A stretch of DNA of 64,000 nucleotides from Thalassospira xiamenensis M-5 = DSM 17429 (GCF_000300235.2 NZ_CP004388.1:2939501-3003500); one strand, 5' to 3'. Positions 1-9,167 are shown, counted from the first letter of the stretch. Notes: generated by a model not told the origin, from the sequence alone. Numbers and translations are program-made.

Positions 1-609
1 GGGATCATTTCGCTGATCATTTTATTACTTCTATGCCGAAAATTCACCCACGCCCCGCATTACCTATTACTCAACGGCCTTGCTTTAACCGCCATTTTGG
101 GGGCTATTGTACGGATTGCTCTGACCCGCAGCGGCACACAGACCTCAATGCTGATTTCATGGCTGGCTGGCACCACATATTTTACCCGCATGGACGAAGT
201 CCTCATCGTCGCGGGGGTTACAGTAGCCTTGCTGATTGTGGTGATTGCGGTCCGTCGTCCGCTTGAACTGGCATCATTTGGCAATGATCAGGCCACCTCG
301 CTAGGCCTTGGTATTTCAGGCTTTCAGTTCTTCATCATGCTGCTTGCTGCCATCCTTGCCGCCAGTGCCACCCTGCTTGTCGGGCCGCTTAGTTTTGTCG
401 GACTGATGGCACCGCATTTGGCGCGTATTGCCGGGTATCGGCTTGCAGGCGGCCATTTGCTTGGTGCGGTTCTGATCGGGGCGAATGTAATGATGGTGGC
501 CGAGTGGATGGCCAGAAACCTGCTTTATCCGCAACAACTGCCAACCGGCCTGATCGCGGCACTGATCGGGACGGCCTATTTCCTGTTTCTGGCAATCCGA
601 AAACGCTAG
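1..609 (+). CDS. FecCD/FhuB-family siderophore ABC transporter permease (3' part)
   Basis: This is the C-terminal part of an inner-membrane permease that moves ferric siderophores into the cytoplasm with a binding protein and an ATPase. The reading frame is open from the first base, so the gene starts upstream of the window. About 200 residues are visible with several hydrophobic segments. The stretch GPLSFVGLMAPHLAR, about 60 residues before the end, is the cytoplasmic loop typical of the FecCD family and is close to the FhuB version. The stop overlaps that of the convergent gene at 606. Context with the TonB receptor and FecI/FecR supports iron uptake. The substrate cannot be read from the sequence. 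Confidence 0.88.
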   Translation, partial: GIISLIILLLLCRKFTHAPHYLLLNGLALTAILGAIVRIALTRSGTQTSMLISWLAGTTYFTRMDEVLIVAGVTVALLIVVIAVRRPLELASFGNDQATSLGLGISGFQFFIMLLAAILAASATLLVGPLSFVGLMAPHLARIAGYRLAGGHLLGAVLIGANVMMVAEWMARNLLYPQQLPTGLIAALIGTAYFLFLAIRKR

Positions 610-989
610 GGCTTTGGCCAGTTCTCAGCCATCGCATAAGCCTTTTCAAGGCTATCAGCATGTTTAATCGGAAATGGCAGCATCTTTGCAAAGTTACTGC
701 TCTCCAATTCTTCGGCATGACCTTCGTGGTCGTGGTCATCGACCCGGATCACGCCAAACAGAAACGCCGATAACCTGCCACGATTTTGCTTGAACCAAAG
801 GGCGGCCTGTTTGCGGGTTTCGTGATCCTGATCAGTATGGCCCTGAACCGTCATGATCAGAAGCACCGGTTGTGTTCGGACCGAAAGCGCATGAAGGGCG
901 GTGATATAGGCAGCCCCGTCCGCTTCGCTTTGGGCATCTTTCATTTCAAACAGGACAATCCCGTGACGCGGTTCCGAACTTGTAAACAT
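606..989 (-). CDS. Small hypothetical protein with a His/Asp-rich segment (possible STAS/SpoIIAA-like fold)
   Basis: This 127-residue protein has no signal peptide or membrane segment. The ATG at 989 follows a good ribosome site (AGGAGA). I do not recognise it firmly. The alternating beta-strand and helix pattern, with a hydrophobic VLLIMTVQG strand, faintly recalls SpoIIAA/STAS-like proteins. Near residue 85 it carries DDHDHEGHAEE, which could bind metal. Its stop codon overlaps the stop of the convergent permease gene within a shared CTAG, and the TonB receptor terminator lies just upstream. An iron-related role is suggested only by position. Confidence 0.6.
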   Translation of the reverse strand: MFTSSEPRHGIVLFEMKDAQSEADGAAYITALHALSVRTQPVLLIMTVQGHTDQDHETRKQAALWFKQNRGRLSAFLFGVIRVDDHDHEGHAEELESSNFAKMLPFPIKHADSLEKAYAMAENWPKP

Positions 990-1011
990 TCCGTCTCCTG
1001 AACACCGAAAC

Positions 1012-1035
1012 ACCCGGCGGAACGCCCCGCCGGGT
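1012..1035 (-). terminator. Hairpin terminator of the TonB receptor gene
   Basis: A perfect 9-bp stem (ACCCGGCGG with CCGCCGGGT) and a 6-nt loop lie directly after the receptor stop. On the minus strand the hairpin is followed by a moderately T-rich tract. Confidence 0.7.
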
Positions 1036-1060
1036 TGCCATGCTGCTATATACCGCCAGA

Positions 1061-3475
1061 TCAGAATTCCCGACGGAATCCGATCAGGATCGTCCGGCCA
1101 AGTCCGGCAATGGAATATCCGCGAAGGGCGGTTGCTGCCGGGTTTTCATAGCTGGTATCAAGAATATTCTCGATGCCAAGCCGCGCCGTTCCGCCCATCA
1201 CCGGGTAATTGGCAGACAGGTTGAAAACCAGACTTGGCTTGATTGTCTCGTCTTTGATACGGTTACGTTGGGCGGTATATGTGCCATCAAACCGAACATT
1301 CAGATCATCCCAGACATAACTGTCGACATATCCCGTGAACCGGAAGGGCGATGGAATGCGGTTGTTGGGCAGCCAGCTTTCCAGATCGCCGTCTTTATCT
1401 TTGTCATATTTTCCTTCAACATAAGACGCCAAAGCCCCGACATAGGTATTTTCGGTCAGATCATATTCTGCACTCAGCTCCGCACCGATGATGCGTTCTT
1501 TTTCCTGACTGAGCGCATTGGTCGCAGGGGCAAAATTGTTACCGTGTTCGTTGGTGCTCATATATACCGCCCCCGACGTCCGGAAATTACGCGTGTCATA
1601 ACTTGCGGCAAGTTCATATGTCTTGACCTTGGATGCTTCGACATCGATCTGCGAGAAATTCAGTGGTACCCCTTGGGTCCCGGCACGACGGGTGTAGGCA
1701 CCAACATCGGGAACGGCAAAACCTTCGCTATAGCTCAGTGATGTATCAAACTGATCGGTCCAGTGAACCACCGCAGATGCGTTATAGGTAACGGCATCAT
1801 AGGTCGTGCTGCCGCCGGTAAATTGCGCTGCAGGGAAATAGGCACTCGCGACGCCACCGACATAGCGCATATAGTTAGGCCGCAGGAAATCATCGACCGT
1901 CAGATCATATGTCTCATAACGAACGCCGCCAGAAACATCGACAAAACGCGTGATCGGCGCACTTAATTGGGCAAAAACCGCCTTGCCGTCCTGATCCATT
2001 GGTGCGCCGATGTCGCGTCCACTAACGGTGCGATACTTGATCTCATCAAATGTCAGATCCCCGCCCCAGCTAAGTGTCAGTCCGTCATACAAATCGTCAA
2101 TTCCGGTATCGGTTGAAAGTTTGACCCCATATTTCTGCGCATCAATAACCGACTGTCCCAGCGGATCCTCAACCGCGGGGCTGCCCGGTAATGCGACCAG
2201 TGCAAAATTATAGGTCGCATCATACTGTGCCCGCGACGCCTGCTTGTAGGTGTCATTGTAAAACAGTTTAAGATCGCCACGGCCCAAAGCCCCCAGGTCA
2301 AACTCGTATCCAGCAGTCAAATATTCGCTTTCTTCCTCAAGCGGCTGCCCGTCATATGGGGCCAAAAAATTCACTGCCGCAGGATTGGCCCGCACGTCGG
2401 GATAGTAATCCGGCTTCTGACTGAACCGGACGATTTCGGTCGAAAACGAAACCCGGTGTCCTTCAAGAAAACCATAGCCGACCTTGCCAAACAGGTTCAG
2501 ATTCTCGGCATTGTCAAAACTACCCTGCCCCATCATCGGGTCGGACGGCATTTGTTTCCCATAGCCGCTATACTGGTTTTCGGATGTTGATCCGGTAACA
2601 CTTGCAGCATAGTCGAATTTTCCCACGCCACCGCTGCCGGAAAGAGTAAGCGACGGCGCAAGGCTGTCACCGATATCCTGAGTGAATGCTTTTAAATGGG
2701 TATCGACAACAAAGATGTTCTCCCCCGGTGTCCCGGTTTTGGTTACGATATTGATCGTCGCCCCGGTTGCACCCTCTCCGTTCAGGGCGCTTGAACCCGG
2801 AATAACTTCGATGCTTTCAATCAGTTCCGGATCAATCATAGACAGAATGCGGCTGGAATTACGTAGCGGCGTATTGCGACCAATCCCATCAACAAGCACC
2901 TGTATGTCGCGTCCTCGGAAAGTTTCCGTGCTGCTGGTCAGGGTTTGCGCATCGAACATAAAGCCGGGAACAGCATCCCGCAAAAGGGTCGAAAGACTGT
3001 TGGACTTTGCGAGCTGCGCCTCGATCTGGTCGCGGCCAATTACCACCACTGAGGGAGACATGCTTTTTATTGAGCGTTTCGAACGACTTGCCGAAACCAC
3101 AATATCCTGCAGGATGATCTCGCCACTGTCCGACTTTGCCGCCGGAATAATTTTTACGCTGTCAGCCCCGATAAACTCAAAATCATACCCGCTACCTGCC
3201 AGCAGGGTTCGCAATGCTTCCGTCGCGGTTACATCCCCTGCAAACGGCGTTGCAACCACCCCTGCAAGATCGCCCTGTACAATCAGCTGCAAACCAAACT
3301 CGGTCGCCAGTTGATCAAGTGCCGCGCGAAGATCTTGCGTTTCAATGCGGATTGTATGGACCGTATTAGCGTCCTGTGCCTGCACCATTCCGGTACTGCA
3401 GATCATCAGGACAGACACAAGTGCGCTTGTTCCAAGCAGGCGCATCATCGCGCTTCGTTCGTTTTTCAAGATCAT
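1061..3475 (-). CDS. TonB-dependent siderophore receptor with N-terminal STN signalling domain (FecA-like)
   Basis: This 804-residue outer-membrane receptor is predicted to import a ferric siderophore and signal to FecR. A signal peptide ends near AQA around residue 34. Residues about 40-110 form an STN (secretin/TonB N-terminal) domain, with IRIETQDLRAALDQLA at its start. The plug runs from about 125 to 250 and includes the usual TINIVTKTG strand. A 22-strand barrel follows and ends in Phe, as outer-membrane proteins do. The ATG at 3475 has GGGGGA upstream. The STN domain and the adjacent fecR and fecI indicate cell-surface signalling. The ligand is unknown. Confidence 0.92.
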   Translation of the reverse strand: MILKNERSAMMRLLGTSALVSVLMICSTGMVQAQDANTVHTIRIETQDLRAALDQLATEFGLQLIVQGDLAGVVATPFAGDVTATEALRTLLAGSGYDFEFIGADSVKIIPAAKSDSGEIILQDIVVSASRSKRSIKSMSPSVVVIGRDQIEAQLAKSNSLSTLLRDAVPGFMFDAQTLTSSTETFRGRDIQVLVDGIGRNTPLRNSSRILSMIDPELIESIEVIPGSSALNGEGATGATINIVTKTGTPGENIFVVDTHLKAFTQDIGDSLAPSLTLSGSGGVGKFDYAASVTGSTSENQYSGYGKQMPSDPMMGQGSFDNAENLNLFGKVGYGFLEGHRVSFSTEIVRFSQKPDYYPDVRANPAAVNFLAPYDGQPLEEESEYLTAGYEFDLGALGRGDLKLFYNDTYKQASRAQYDATYNFALVALPGSPAVEDPLGQSVIDAQKYGVKLSTDTGIDDLYDGLTLSWGGDLTFDEIKYRTVSGRDIGAPMDQDGKAVFAQLSAPITRFVDVSGGVRYETYDLTVDDFLRPNYMRYVGGVASAYFPAAQFTGGSTTYDAVTYNASAVVHWTDQFDTSLSYSEGFAVPDVGAYTRRAGTQGVPLNFSQIDVEASKVKTYELAASYDTRNFRTSGAVYMSTNEHGNNFAPATNALSQEKERIIGAELSAEYDLTENTYVGALASYVEGKYDKDKDGDLESWLPNNRIPSPFRFTGYVDSYVWDDLNVRFDGTYTAQRNRIKDETIKPSLVFNLSANYPVMGGTARLGIENILDTSYENPAATALRGYSIAGLGRTILIGFRREF

Positions 3476-3491
3476 TCCCCCATATCTGAAA

Positions 3492-3516
3492 GATAATAAT
3501 GCAAATCACTATTACC
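3492..3516 (-). promoter_or_regulatory. Possible Fur-like operator upstream of the TonB receptor
   Basis: This AT-rich stretch (GATAATAATGCAAATCACTA and on) lies 17 bases before the receptor start. It resembles a degenerate Fur/Irr-type box, with partial dyad symmetry around TGCAAATCA. The match is imperfect. FecI-dependent transcription is an equally likely use of this region. Confidence 0.35.
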
Positions 3517-3557
3517 CTCATGACGAATGGCTCGCGGGAATGAGGAGGTCATTTTGT

Positions 3558-4610
3558 TTATTTTTTTGAAATCAGATGAAAACCACCCGGATAGGCCTTA
3601 TTTTCAAGGTCATAGGCTGCCATCAGAGCATTCATCGCACTGTCGGGTTTTGCCAGATCGAAATTTCCGGTAACGAAAATATCGCCCATACGCGGATCAA
3701 GGATAAAGTTCTGCCCCGGCAAAAGCGGCGAAATCCGTGCGATCAATTCCTCAAGCGACATCTCGTTAACCATCCAGCGACCATTCCGCCATCCGGCAAT
3801 GCGATCCACATCGCGCGTGCCATAACGCATGTCACCCGTTGGCACCTGCCACGCGGCACGCCCGGCGGAAAGCTGCGCCAAACGTATGTTGCCGTCACTC
3901 TGGCGCAGATCGACCACACCTTCGCTGACTTCCACCCGGGCGAGCCCCCCCCATTTCGAAGCCACAAAGGCGGTGCCGACGGCCTGGGCGGTAATATCAT
4001 TCAGACGAACCCGTAAAGGCCGGGATTTGTCAGGAGCAACTTCAATATAAATGCCACCTTCAAGAACCGTAATATCGCGCCCGGTATCATCATATTTGAC
4101 CGCAAGCCGTGTTCCCGGTTCCATCCAGACCCGTGAACCATCTGTCAGTTCGTGAATTTCGCGGACCGCAATGGCATCGTTGGCCGCGATCAGATCCGGA
4201 TCGCGACGAAGCCCGCCCAGCACAAACAGACCGACGAGGACCAATCCGATAGCTGCCGCCAGCTTCGGCCGAAACCGGCGTTTGCCGGATCGCATTCCCG
4301 GCAATCGCCCCTGCCCGCCTTCAAGTGCGCCAAGACGTTCAAGATCGGCGCGGATGCCGTCAAGATCGACGGGTTGTCTTTCAGTGTTTTCCTGCGCTGG
4401 TCGCGGACTATCCACTACGGCTATTTCCATGCTGCGCCATGTCTGGCGTGCCCGCATCAAAAGCCGCACATTGCCTGAATTTTCAGCCTGCCAGTTCTCA
4501 AAAGCCGTCTGCTCACATCGATCCAGATCCCCCTGGTCAAGTCGGATTGCCCAAAAATCGGCAATGTCTTCATTGCTTTGGCAGTCGTCGGGATAGCGAA
4601 ACTCTGTCAT
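3558..4610 (-). CDS. fecR: FecR-family anti-sigma factor / sigma regulator
   Basis: This inner-membrane protein passes the signal from the receptor STN domain to FecI. With the ATG at 4610 it has 350 residues; an in-frame TTG at 4676 is less likely because the FecR N-terminal domain begins at about residue 15 of the shorter form. The N-terminal cytoplasmic part (ADFWAIRLDQGDL...) is the DUF4880/FecR-N domain. A single membrane segment (AAAIGLVLVGLFVLGGL) lies near residue 115. The periplasmic FecR domain carries LTDGSRVWMEPGTRLAV and the C-terminal domain has NFILDPRMGD. It lies 75 bases downstream of fecI on the same strand. Confidence 0.9.
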   Translation of the reverse strand: MTEFRYPDDCQSNEDIADFWAIRLDQGDLDRCEQTAFENWQAENSGNVRLLMRARQTWRSMEIAVVDSPRPAQENTERQPVDLDGIRADLERLGALEGGQGRLPGMRSGKRRFRPKLAAAIGLVLVGLFVLGGLRRDPDLIAANDAIAVREIHELTDGSRVWMEPGTRLAVKYDDTGRDITVLEGGIYIEVAPDKSRPLRVRLNDITAQAVGTAFVASKWGGLARVEVSEGVVDLRQSDGNIRLAQLSAGRAAWQVPTGDMRYGTRDVDRIAGWRNGRWMVNEMSLEELIARISPLLPGQNFILDPRMGDIFVTGNFDLAKPDSAMNALMAAYDLENKAYPGGFHLISKK

Positions 4611-4685
4611 GGCAATGGCGGGATCCGGCAATTGATCGAATAGCTTGATATGTAAAAGACGAATGGCAACGCACAAAGAGGATAT

Positions 4686-5210
4686 TCAGTTTTCATATCG
4701 CGCCAGCATCGTTCGACAATGTTTAAGAGCATGACGCAAGTGTTTTTCGACCATATTGCGACTGATGCCAAGAGCTTCTGCGGCCTCCGCCGGGCTGAGA
4801 TGGTCGCGCTTGCACAGCAGGAAAGCATCCCGGCAGCGCGGCGGCAATCCATCAATCGCCCGCCCGACAATGGCGATACGTTGCCGGTCTGCACTTATTT
4901 GCTCTGGCGTCACACTACCCCCGATTGCATCGGGTATATCGGCAAGATCGGCGGGATCGGTAAAATCAAGCGGATTTCGATTGCGACGGCGCAGCGTATC
5001 AATCGCCAGATTGGTTGCCATTCGCATCAAATAGGCAGGCGGATTGTCAACGTCGCACGGGTCGACGGCACGTTTGCGAAGTTGGATATAAAGGTCTTGC
5101 AACACATCATGGCTTTCTTCGCCAGCGGGCAGATATTTCTGCACCTGACGCAACAGGCGCCCGTGGTATTGTTGATATATCCCATCCCAGAAACGGTCCC
5201 TGACCGTCAT
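4686..5210 (-). CDS. fecI: FecI-like ECF RNA polymerase sigma factor
   Basis: This 174-residue group IV sigma factor is expected to transcribe the TonB receptor gene when the receptor is occupied. Region 2 is visible at about residues 10-80 (DVLQDLYIQL, AYLMRMATNLAIDTLRRR). Region 4 is near 115-165 (LPPRCRDAFLLCKRDHLSPAEAAEALGIS, a helix-turn-helix). The ATG at 5210 is preceded by GGTGAG at good spacing and is preferred over an in-frame TTG at 5231. A perfect Fur-type palindrome lies just upstream, so iron should repress it. Confidence 0.92.
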   Translation of the reverse strand: MTVRDRFWDGIYQQYHGRLLRQVQKYLPAGEESHDVLQDLYIQLRKRAVDPCDVDNPPAYLMRMATNLAIDTLRRRNRNPLDFTDPADLADIPDAIGGSVTPEQISADRQRIAIVGRAIDGLPPRCRDAFLLCKRDHLSPAEAAEALGISRNMVEKHLRHALKHCRTMLARYEN

Positions 5211-5232
5211 GTCTCTCACCGGCCCAATCAAT

Positions 5233-5251
5233 AATGATAACTGTTATCATT
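5233..5251. promoter_or_regulatory. Fur box upstream of fecI
   Basis: The sequence AATGATAACTGTTATCATT is a perfect 9-1-9 palindrome and closely resembles the Fur consensus. It lies 22 bases before the fecI start, where a bound repressor would block the promoter. Confidence 0.85.
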
Positions 5252-5300
5252 TTCATCAATGCTTATACAGTGCACGGTTTCAGGGTCAATCCCAAAAGCA

Positions 5301-5324
5301 AAAGGCCCGCTTGCGCAGACCTTT
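5301..5324 (-). terminator. Terminator after the uronate dehydrogenase operon
   Basis: On the minus strand a 10-bp stem, including G-U pairs, closes a GCAA tetraloop and ends in CCTTTTGCTTTT. It follows the stop of udh, the last gene of the TRAP/udh cluster. Confidence 0.65.
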
Positions 5325-5349
5325 GACTGTATAGTTAATGGTGATTTGA

Positions 5350-6144
5350 TCAGTCTTCAAAGTGACCTTTGGCAGCAAAACCACCTCCCTGATAGATCAC
5401 AGCCGGGTCGTGACGGTCTTCGACCGGGAAGGCTGCCTCGATTTCTTCGCGGAAGATCTCGGAACTATCCTGCGGCTGCCAACCGATCAGTTCGGCATGA
5501 TCGTTGCTCCACCATTTGGTGCGGTTGTTCGAAACCCCATACATCACCAGATGGCCGGTCATCGGTGCATCAAACACTGCCTTCATCAGGGAAATGAAGT
5601 CACGCGGGCTCATCCAGGTCGACAACATCCGGCGATCGCGCGGCTTTTCAAAACATGACCCGATACGAAGCGAGACGGTTTCAACATCGAACTTGTCGAA
5701 ATAGTAACTCGCCAAGGCCTCTCCATAGCATTTGGTGACGCCATACAGACTGTCAGGGCGCAGTTCGGATTTGTCATCAAGCTTGGTCGTGCGCTTGTGG
5801 AACCCGATGGCGTGGTTCGAACTGGCAAACAGGATGCGTGGCTTGCCGTTCTTGCGGGCACCTTCATACAGGTTATAGGTGCCAAGGAAATTGGCCTGCA
5901 GCAGGTCATCAAATGCAGCTTCGACCGAAATCCCGCCCAGATGAATGATCCCGTCGCAATCCTTGGTCAATTCATGAACAGCCGAACGATCCGAAAGATC
6001 GCACGGCACGACTTCCTCGCCCGGACCAGCCGGATCCATCGGCGCGATATCCGAAAGGCGCAGCACATCGGCATAGCCTTTAAGCCCCTCGCGCAGGATT
6101 TTCCCAAGGTTGCCAGCAGCACCGGTAATCAGCAAACGTTTCAT
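5350..6144 (-). CDS. udh: Uronate (hexuronate) dehydrogenase, SDR family
   Basis: This enzyme oxidises D-galacturonate or D-glucuronate to the aldaro-lactone with NAD+ (EC 1.1.1.203). The 264-residue protein has the extended-SDR Rossmann motif GAAGNLG at residues 8-14, a Ser-rich strand (LFASSNHAIGFHKR) and the catalytic YGVTK, all typical of bacterial uronate dehydrogenases. The ATG at 6144 has AGAGGAAG upstream. It follows the TRAP transporter genes on the same strand, and keto-deoxy-glucarate dehydratase lies beyond them. Together these form an oxidative hexuronate pathway. The aldarate dehydratase is not in the window. Confidence 0.88.
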   Translation of the reverse strand: MKRLLITGAAGNLGKILREGLKGYADVLRLSDIAPMDPAGPGEEVVPCDLSDRSAVHELTKDCDGIIHLGGISVEAAFDDLLQANFLGTYNLYEGARKNGKPRILFASSNHAIGFHKRTTKLDDKSELRPDSLYGVTKCYGEALASYYFDKFDVETVSLRIGSCFEKPRDRRMLSTWMSPRDFISLMKAVFDAPMTGHLVMYGVSNNRTKWWSNDHAELIGWQPQDSSEIFREEIEAAFPVEDRHDPAVIYQGGGFAAKGHFED

Positions 6145-6177
6145 TGTCTTCCTCTTTGAAGTCATCTTGCCCCGCGA

Positions 6178-7468
6178 TCAGCCACCACCAAACACAAGGT
6201 TCGGCAACGTCAGCGAAATCGCAGGCACATAGGTTGTCAGCATAAGCGCCGTCAGGATCGCCAGATAAAACGGCCAGATCGTCATGACGGCCTTTTCAAT
6301 CTTCACCCCGCCAATCGCACAACCGACAAACAGGCAGGAACCCACCGGGGGCGTACAAAGGCCAAGGCCCAAATTCATCATCAAAACCATGCCGAACTGG
6401 ATCGGGTCCATGCCAAACTGGGTCGCCAGCGGCAGGAAGATCGGCGTACAGATCAGGATCAATGCCGCCATATCCATGATCATGCCCGCCACCAGCAACA
6501 TAAGATTGATCAGCAACAGAACCATGATCGGATTATCGGTGATCGATGTAATCGCATGGGCCAGTGCATCGGGCACCTGATAGAAGGCCAGCATATAGCC
6601 ATAGGCCGATGCACACCCGACCAGCAACATGACAAGAGCCGTCGTTTTAGCCGATTGCTTGACCGCAGCAACAAAGCCCGCCGGATTGGCTCACACGATA
6701 AACAATCCCGGTAATGATCAACGCATAAGCCACGCCAATCGCACCGGATTCTGTCACGGTAAAGATACCGCTCAGAACGCCGCCGACGATAATGACCGCC
6801 GTGAAAAATCCGGGAATGGCACGAATGGCCGTAACCCCAACAACGCGCCATCCCGGAAACGGAACCGACGGGTAACCGTGTTTTATCGCCACCAACCACG
6901 TGGCAAGCCCAAGCAACAGACACATGATGATGCCCGGCACCAGACCGGCCATGAACAGCTTGGAAATCGAAATCCCGCCACCGGCCGCGACAGCATACAG
7001 GATCATGTTATGGCTGGGCGGGATCATGATACCCGCAATCGACGAGGTCACCGTGACGTTGACCGCATAATCCGCACGGTAGCCTTCCTTTTTCATCACC
7101 GGAATAAGGATCGAGCCAAGCGCGGAGGTATCGGCAACAGCAGACCCGGAAATGCCGCCAAACAGCATCGATGAAAATACGTTTACAATGCCAAGTCCGC
7201 CACGGCGGCTGCCGACAAGGGCGGTTGCGAACTGCACCAGCCGGTTGGCGATCCCGCCATGCAGCATCAGTTCACCGGCAAAGATAAAGAACGGAATGGC
7301 CAGAAGCGAAAAGGCACTGATCCCCGAACCGATGCGCTGAAATGCGATCAGGGTTGGCAGACCTTCGAAGAAGAAAGTCGCAAGGGCAGCAACGCCAAGT
7401 GCAAGGGCAACGGGCATACCAATGACAATGCCAATGGCAAACAGGCCCAAAAGAATGGTCATGCCCAT
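6178..7468 (-). pseudogene. TRAP transporter large permease DctM, disrupted by a frameshift
   Basis: DctM is the 12-helix channel subunit of a TRAP sugar-acid transporter. The first 258 or so codons are intact (MGMTILLGLFAIGIVIGMPVALALG...), but the frame then stops at 6647. The rest of the family sequence (AGFVAAVKQSAKTTALVMLL...) continues in the +1 frame down to 6178. Aligning the two parts implies one extra base at about 6680-6690, near TCCGG where TCGG would restore the frame. Joined, the product has about 425 residues, normal for DctM. The start abuts the dctQ stop. It is either a real inactivating mutation or a sequencing error; no slippery site is visible. Confidence 0.85.
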
Positions 7469-8014
7469 TTATTCGGTGTCCTTATCAAGCAATTCGTCAC
7501 TGTAAAAACGGCTTTGTGCGATGGTGTTCCAGCCACTAAGGATTTTAAGGATATGGACAACGCTGTAAAAAGCGATGCCTGCCCCGCAAACCATCATCGG
7601 GATCGACCGCATGCCATCGGGGATGTGAATGATCGGCATTTTCTTGGCCCAGTTAAAGACAACAAGATCATACCCGCCGATAAACATGTAATAACCAAAC
7701 ACCACCATTGCGGCATAGCTGATCAGTGCCATGACCGCCGCCGCCTTGGGCGGCAATGCATCGCGGAAAAACGATACCGAAAGATGGCTGTTGTCGCGAA
7801 TACAGGCGGCAGCAACCGGAAAGGTGATCAGAACGATCAGGATCAGAGAAAGCTGCTCGACCCAGGTAGGGGTTTCATTGAGCACATAGCGCCCGAAAAC
7901 CAGCCAGGCAAAAGCGGGAATAAGCGCCACCAGCGCAATTCCGCCGATCAGATTAAGGATTTTGGCAAGTCTGCCACCCAAACGGTCAAGCATCCCGGTG
8001 AGTTGAGAAAACAT
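7469..8014 (-). CDS. TRAP transporter small permease DctQ
   Basis: This is the four-helix small membrane subunit of a TRAP transporter, 181 residues. Hydrophobic segments are visible at IGGIALVALIPAFAWLVF, LSLILIVLITFPVAAACI, AAVMALISYAAMVVFGYYM and near the C-terminus, and WVEQLSLIL is characteristic of the family. The ATG at 8014 is taken; a GTG lies two codons upstream. Its stop codon directly abuts the dctM ATG at 7468, so the two are translationally coupled. A strong hairpin separates it from dctP. Confidence 0.87.
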   Translation of the reverse strand: MFSQLTGMLDRLGGRLAKILNLIGGIALVALIPAFAWLVFGRYVLNETPTWVEQLSLILIVLITFPVAAACIRDNSHLSVSFFRDALPPKAAAVMALISYAAMVVFGYYMFIGGYDLVVFNWAKKMPIIHIPDGMRSIPMMVCGAGIAFYSVVHILKILSGWNTIAQSRFYSDELLDKDTE

Positions 8015-8066
8015 TCGCACGCCGCCAGAAATGGATTAACGAAAAAGACTGGATACAAGCGTAAAG

Positions 8067-8093
8067 AAGGGCGGCGAGAATGTCGCCGCCCTT
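8067..8093 (-). terminator. Intercistronic hairpin between dctP and dctQ
   Basis: A perfect 11-bp stem (AAGGGCGGCGA with TCGCCGCCCTT) encloses a 5-nt loop, 16 bases after the dctP stop. Such hairpins commonly protect binding-protein mRNA and lower expression of the downstream permeases. Confidence 0.65.
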
Positions 8094-8108
8094 CCATGGC
8101 TTGATCAA

Positions 8109-9101
8109 TTATTTCTGGGCGTCCTGGATCGCCTTGACCAGACCGGCCAGATCCGGGTTGGCTTTGATGAAGTTGTCATAGACAGGCTTCATCGCATCTT
8201 GGAACGCGGCCTTGTCAGCGATTTCGTTCACTTCGATACCGGCAGCAACAACTTTCTCTTTGGACTGTTCTGCACGTTCCGCCCAGGCAGCGCGCTGAAC
8301 CTTGACCGACTCATCGGCTGCTTCCTGAAGGATTTTCTTTTCGTCATCCGACAGACCGTCATACAGCGCCTTGTTGACGCACAGGCATTCCGGAAGGATC
8401 AGGTGCTGGGTCACGGAATAGTATTTCGCCGCTTCGAAATGGCCCGAGCTGTCATAAGACGGATAGTTATTTTCTGCACCGTCGATCACACCGGTTTTCA
8501 GCGACTGGTAAACTTCGCCATACGGCATCGGGGTTGCGTTACCGCCAAGGGCACCAACCATCTGTACATACAGATCGTTGCTCATCACGCGGAATTTAAG
8601 CCCCTTGAGGTCTTCTGGCGTGTTGATCGGGTGCTTGGTGTTATAGAAGGAACGCGCACCTGAATCGTACCAGCCAAGTGCCTGAAGGCCCGCATTTGCA
8701 AGGCCGTCTGCGATCTGCTGACCTGCCGGACCATCCATGACGTCATGCATGGCATCGACGTTTTTAAAGATGAAAGGCAGCGAAACAACGTTGGCTTCGG
8801 GTGCGACTTCACCCAACGGGCCAAGGTTGAAAACAGCCCAGTCCAGACCGCCAAGGCGAACCTGCTGGATGGCATCGGGCTGATCGCCCAGAACGCCGCC
8901 GTGATAAACCTTGGCTTCAAGGTTTCCACCGGATTTTTCATTGATCAGGCGGGCGAATTCCTCCATCCCGGTCGAAACAGGATAGTCTGCCGGATGGATA
9001 TTCCAGCCGCGCCATTCACGTGCTTGCGCACCGGCAACAAAAGCGACCGACATCGCCGCTGCGGCAAGTGTCAGCGTCGTGGTTTTCATAAACTTGTTCA
9101 T
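8109..9101 (-). CDS. TRAP transporter solute-binding protein DctP, probably for hexuronates
   Basis: This periplasmic binding protein of 330 residues has a signal peptide (MKTTTLTLAAAAMSVAFVAGAQA) cleaved near residue 27. The DctP-family core includes FRVMSNDLYVQMVGALGGNATPMPYGEVYQSL, with the Arg that salt-bridges the substrate carboxylate, and GVIDGAENN. The ATG at 9101 has a strong GGGAGGA site. Co-location with uronate dehydrogenase and keto-deoxy-glucarate dehydratase makes galacturonate or glucuronate the likely ligand, which is an inference from context. An unusual interrupted palindrome lies upstream. Confidence 0.9.
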   Translation of the reverse strand: MNKFMKTTTLTLAAAAMSVAFVAGAQAREWRGWNIHPADYPVSTGMEEFARLINEKSGGNLEAKVYHGGVLGDQPDAIQQVRLGGLDWAVFNLGPLGEVAPEANVVSLPFIFKNVDAMHDVMDGPAGQQIADGLANAGLQALGWYDSGARSFYNTKHPINTPEDLKGLKFRVMSNDLYVQMVGALGGNATPMPYGEVYQSLKTGVIDGAENNYPSYDSSGHFEAAKYYSVTQHLILPECLCVNKALYDGLSDDEKKILQEAADESVKVQRAAWAERAEQSKEKVVAAGIEVNEIADKAAFQDAMKPVYDNFIKANPDLAGLVKAIQDAQK

Positions 9102-9167
9102 TGATATTCCTCCCGTGACTTTATGTCGTTTAACGTTAAAGTCTTGTTTTCCCTGATGGGACCAGTT

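Noticed and set aside
6640..6700. Programmed ribosomal frameshift in dctM
   Set aside because: No slippery heptamer or downstream pseudoknot is visible, and DctM families do not use frameshifting. Mutation or sequencing error is simpler.
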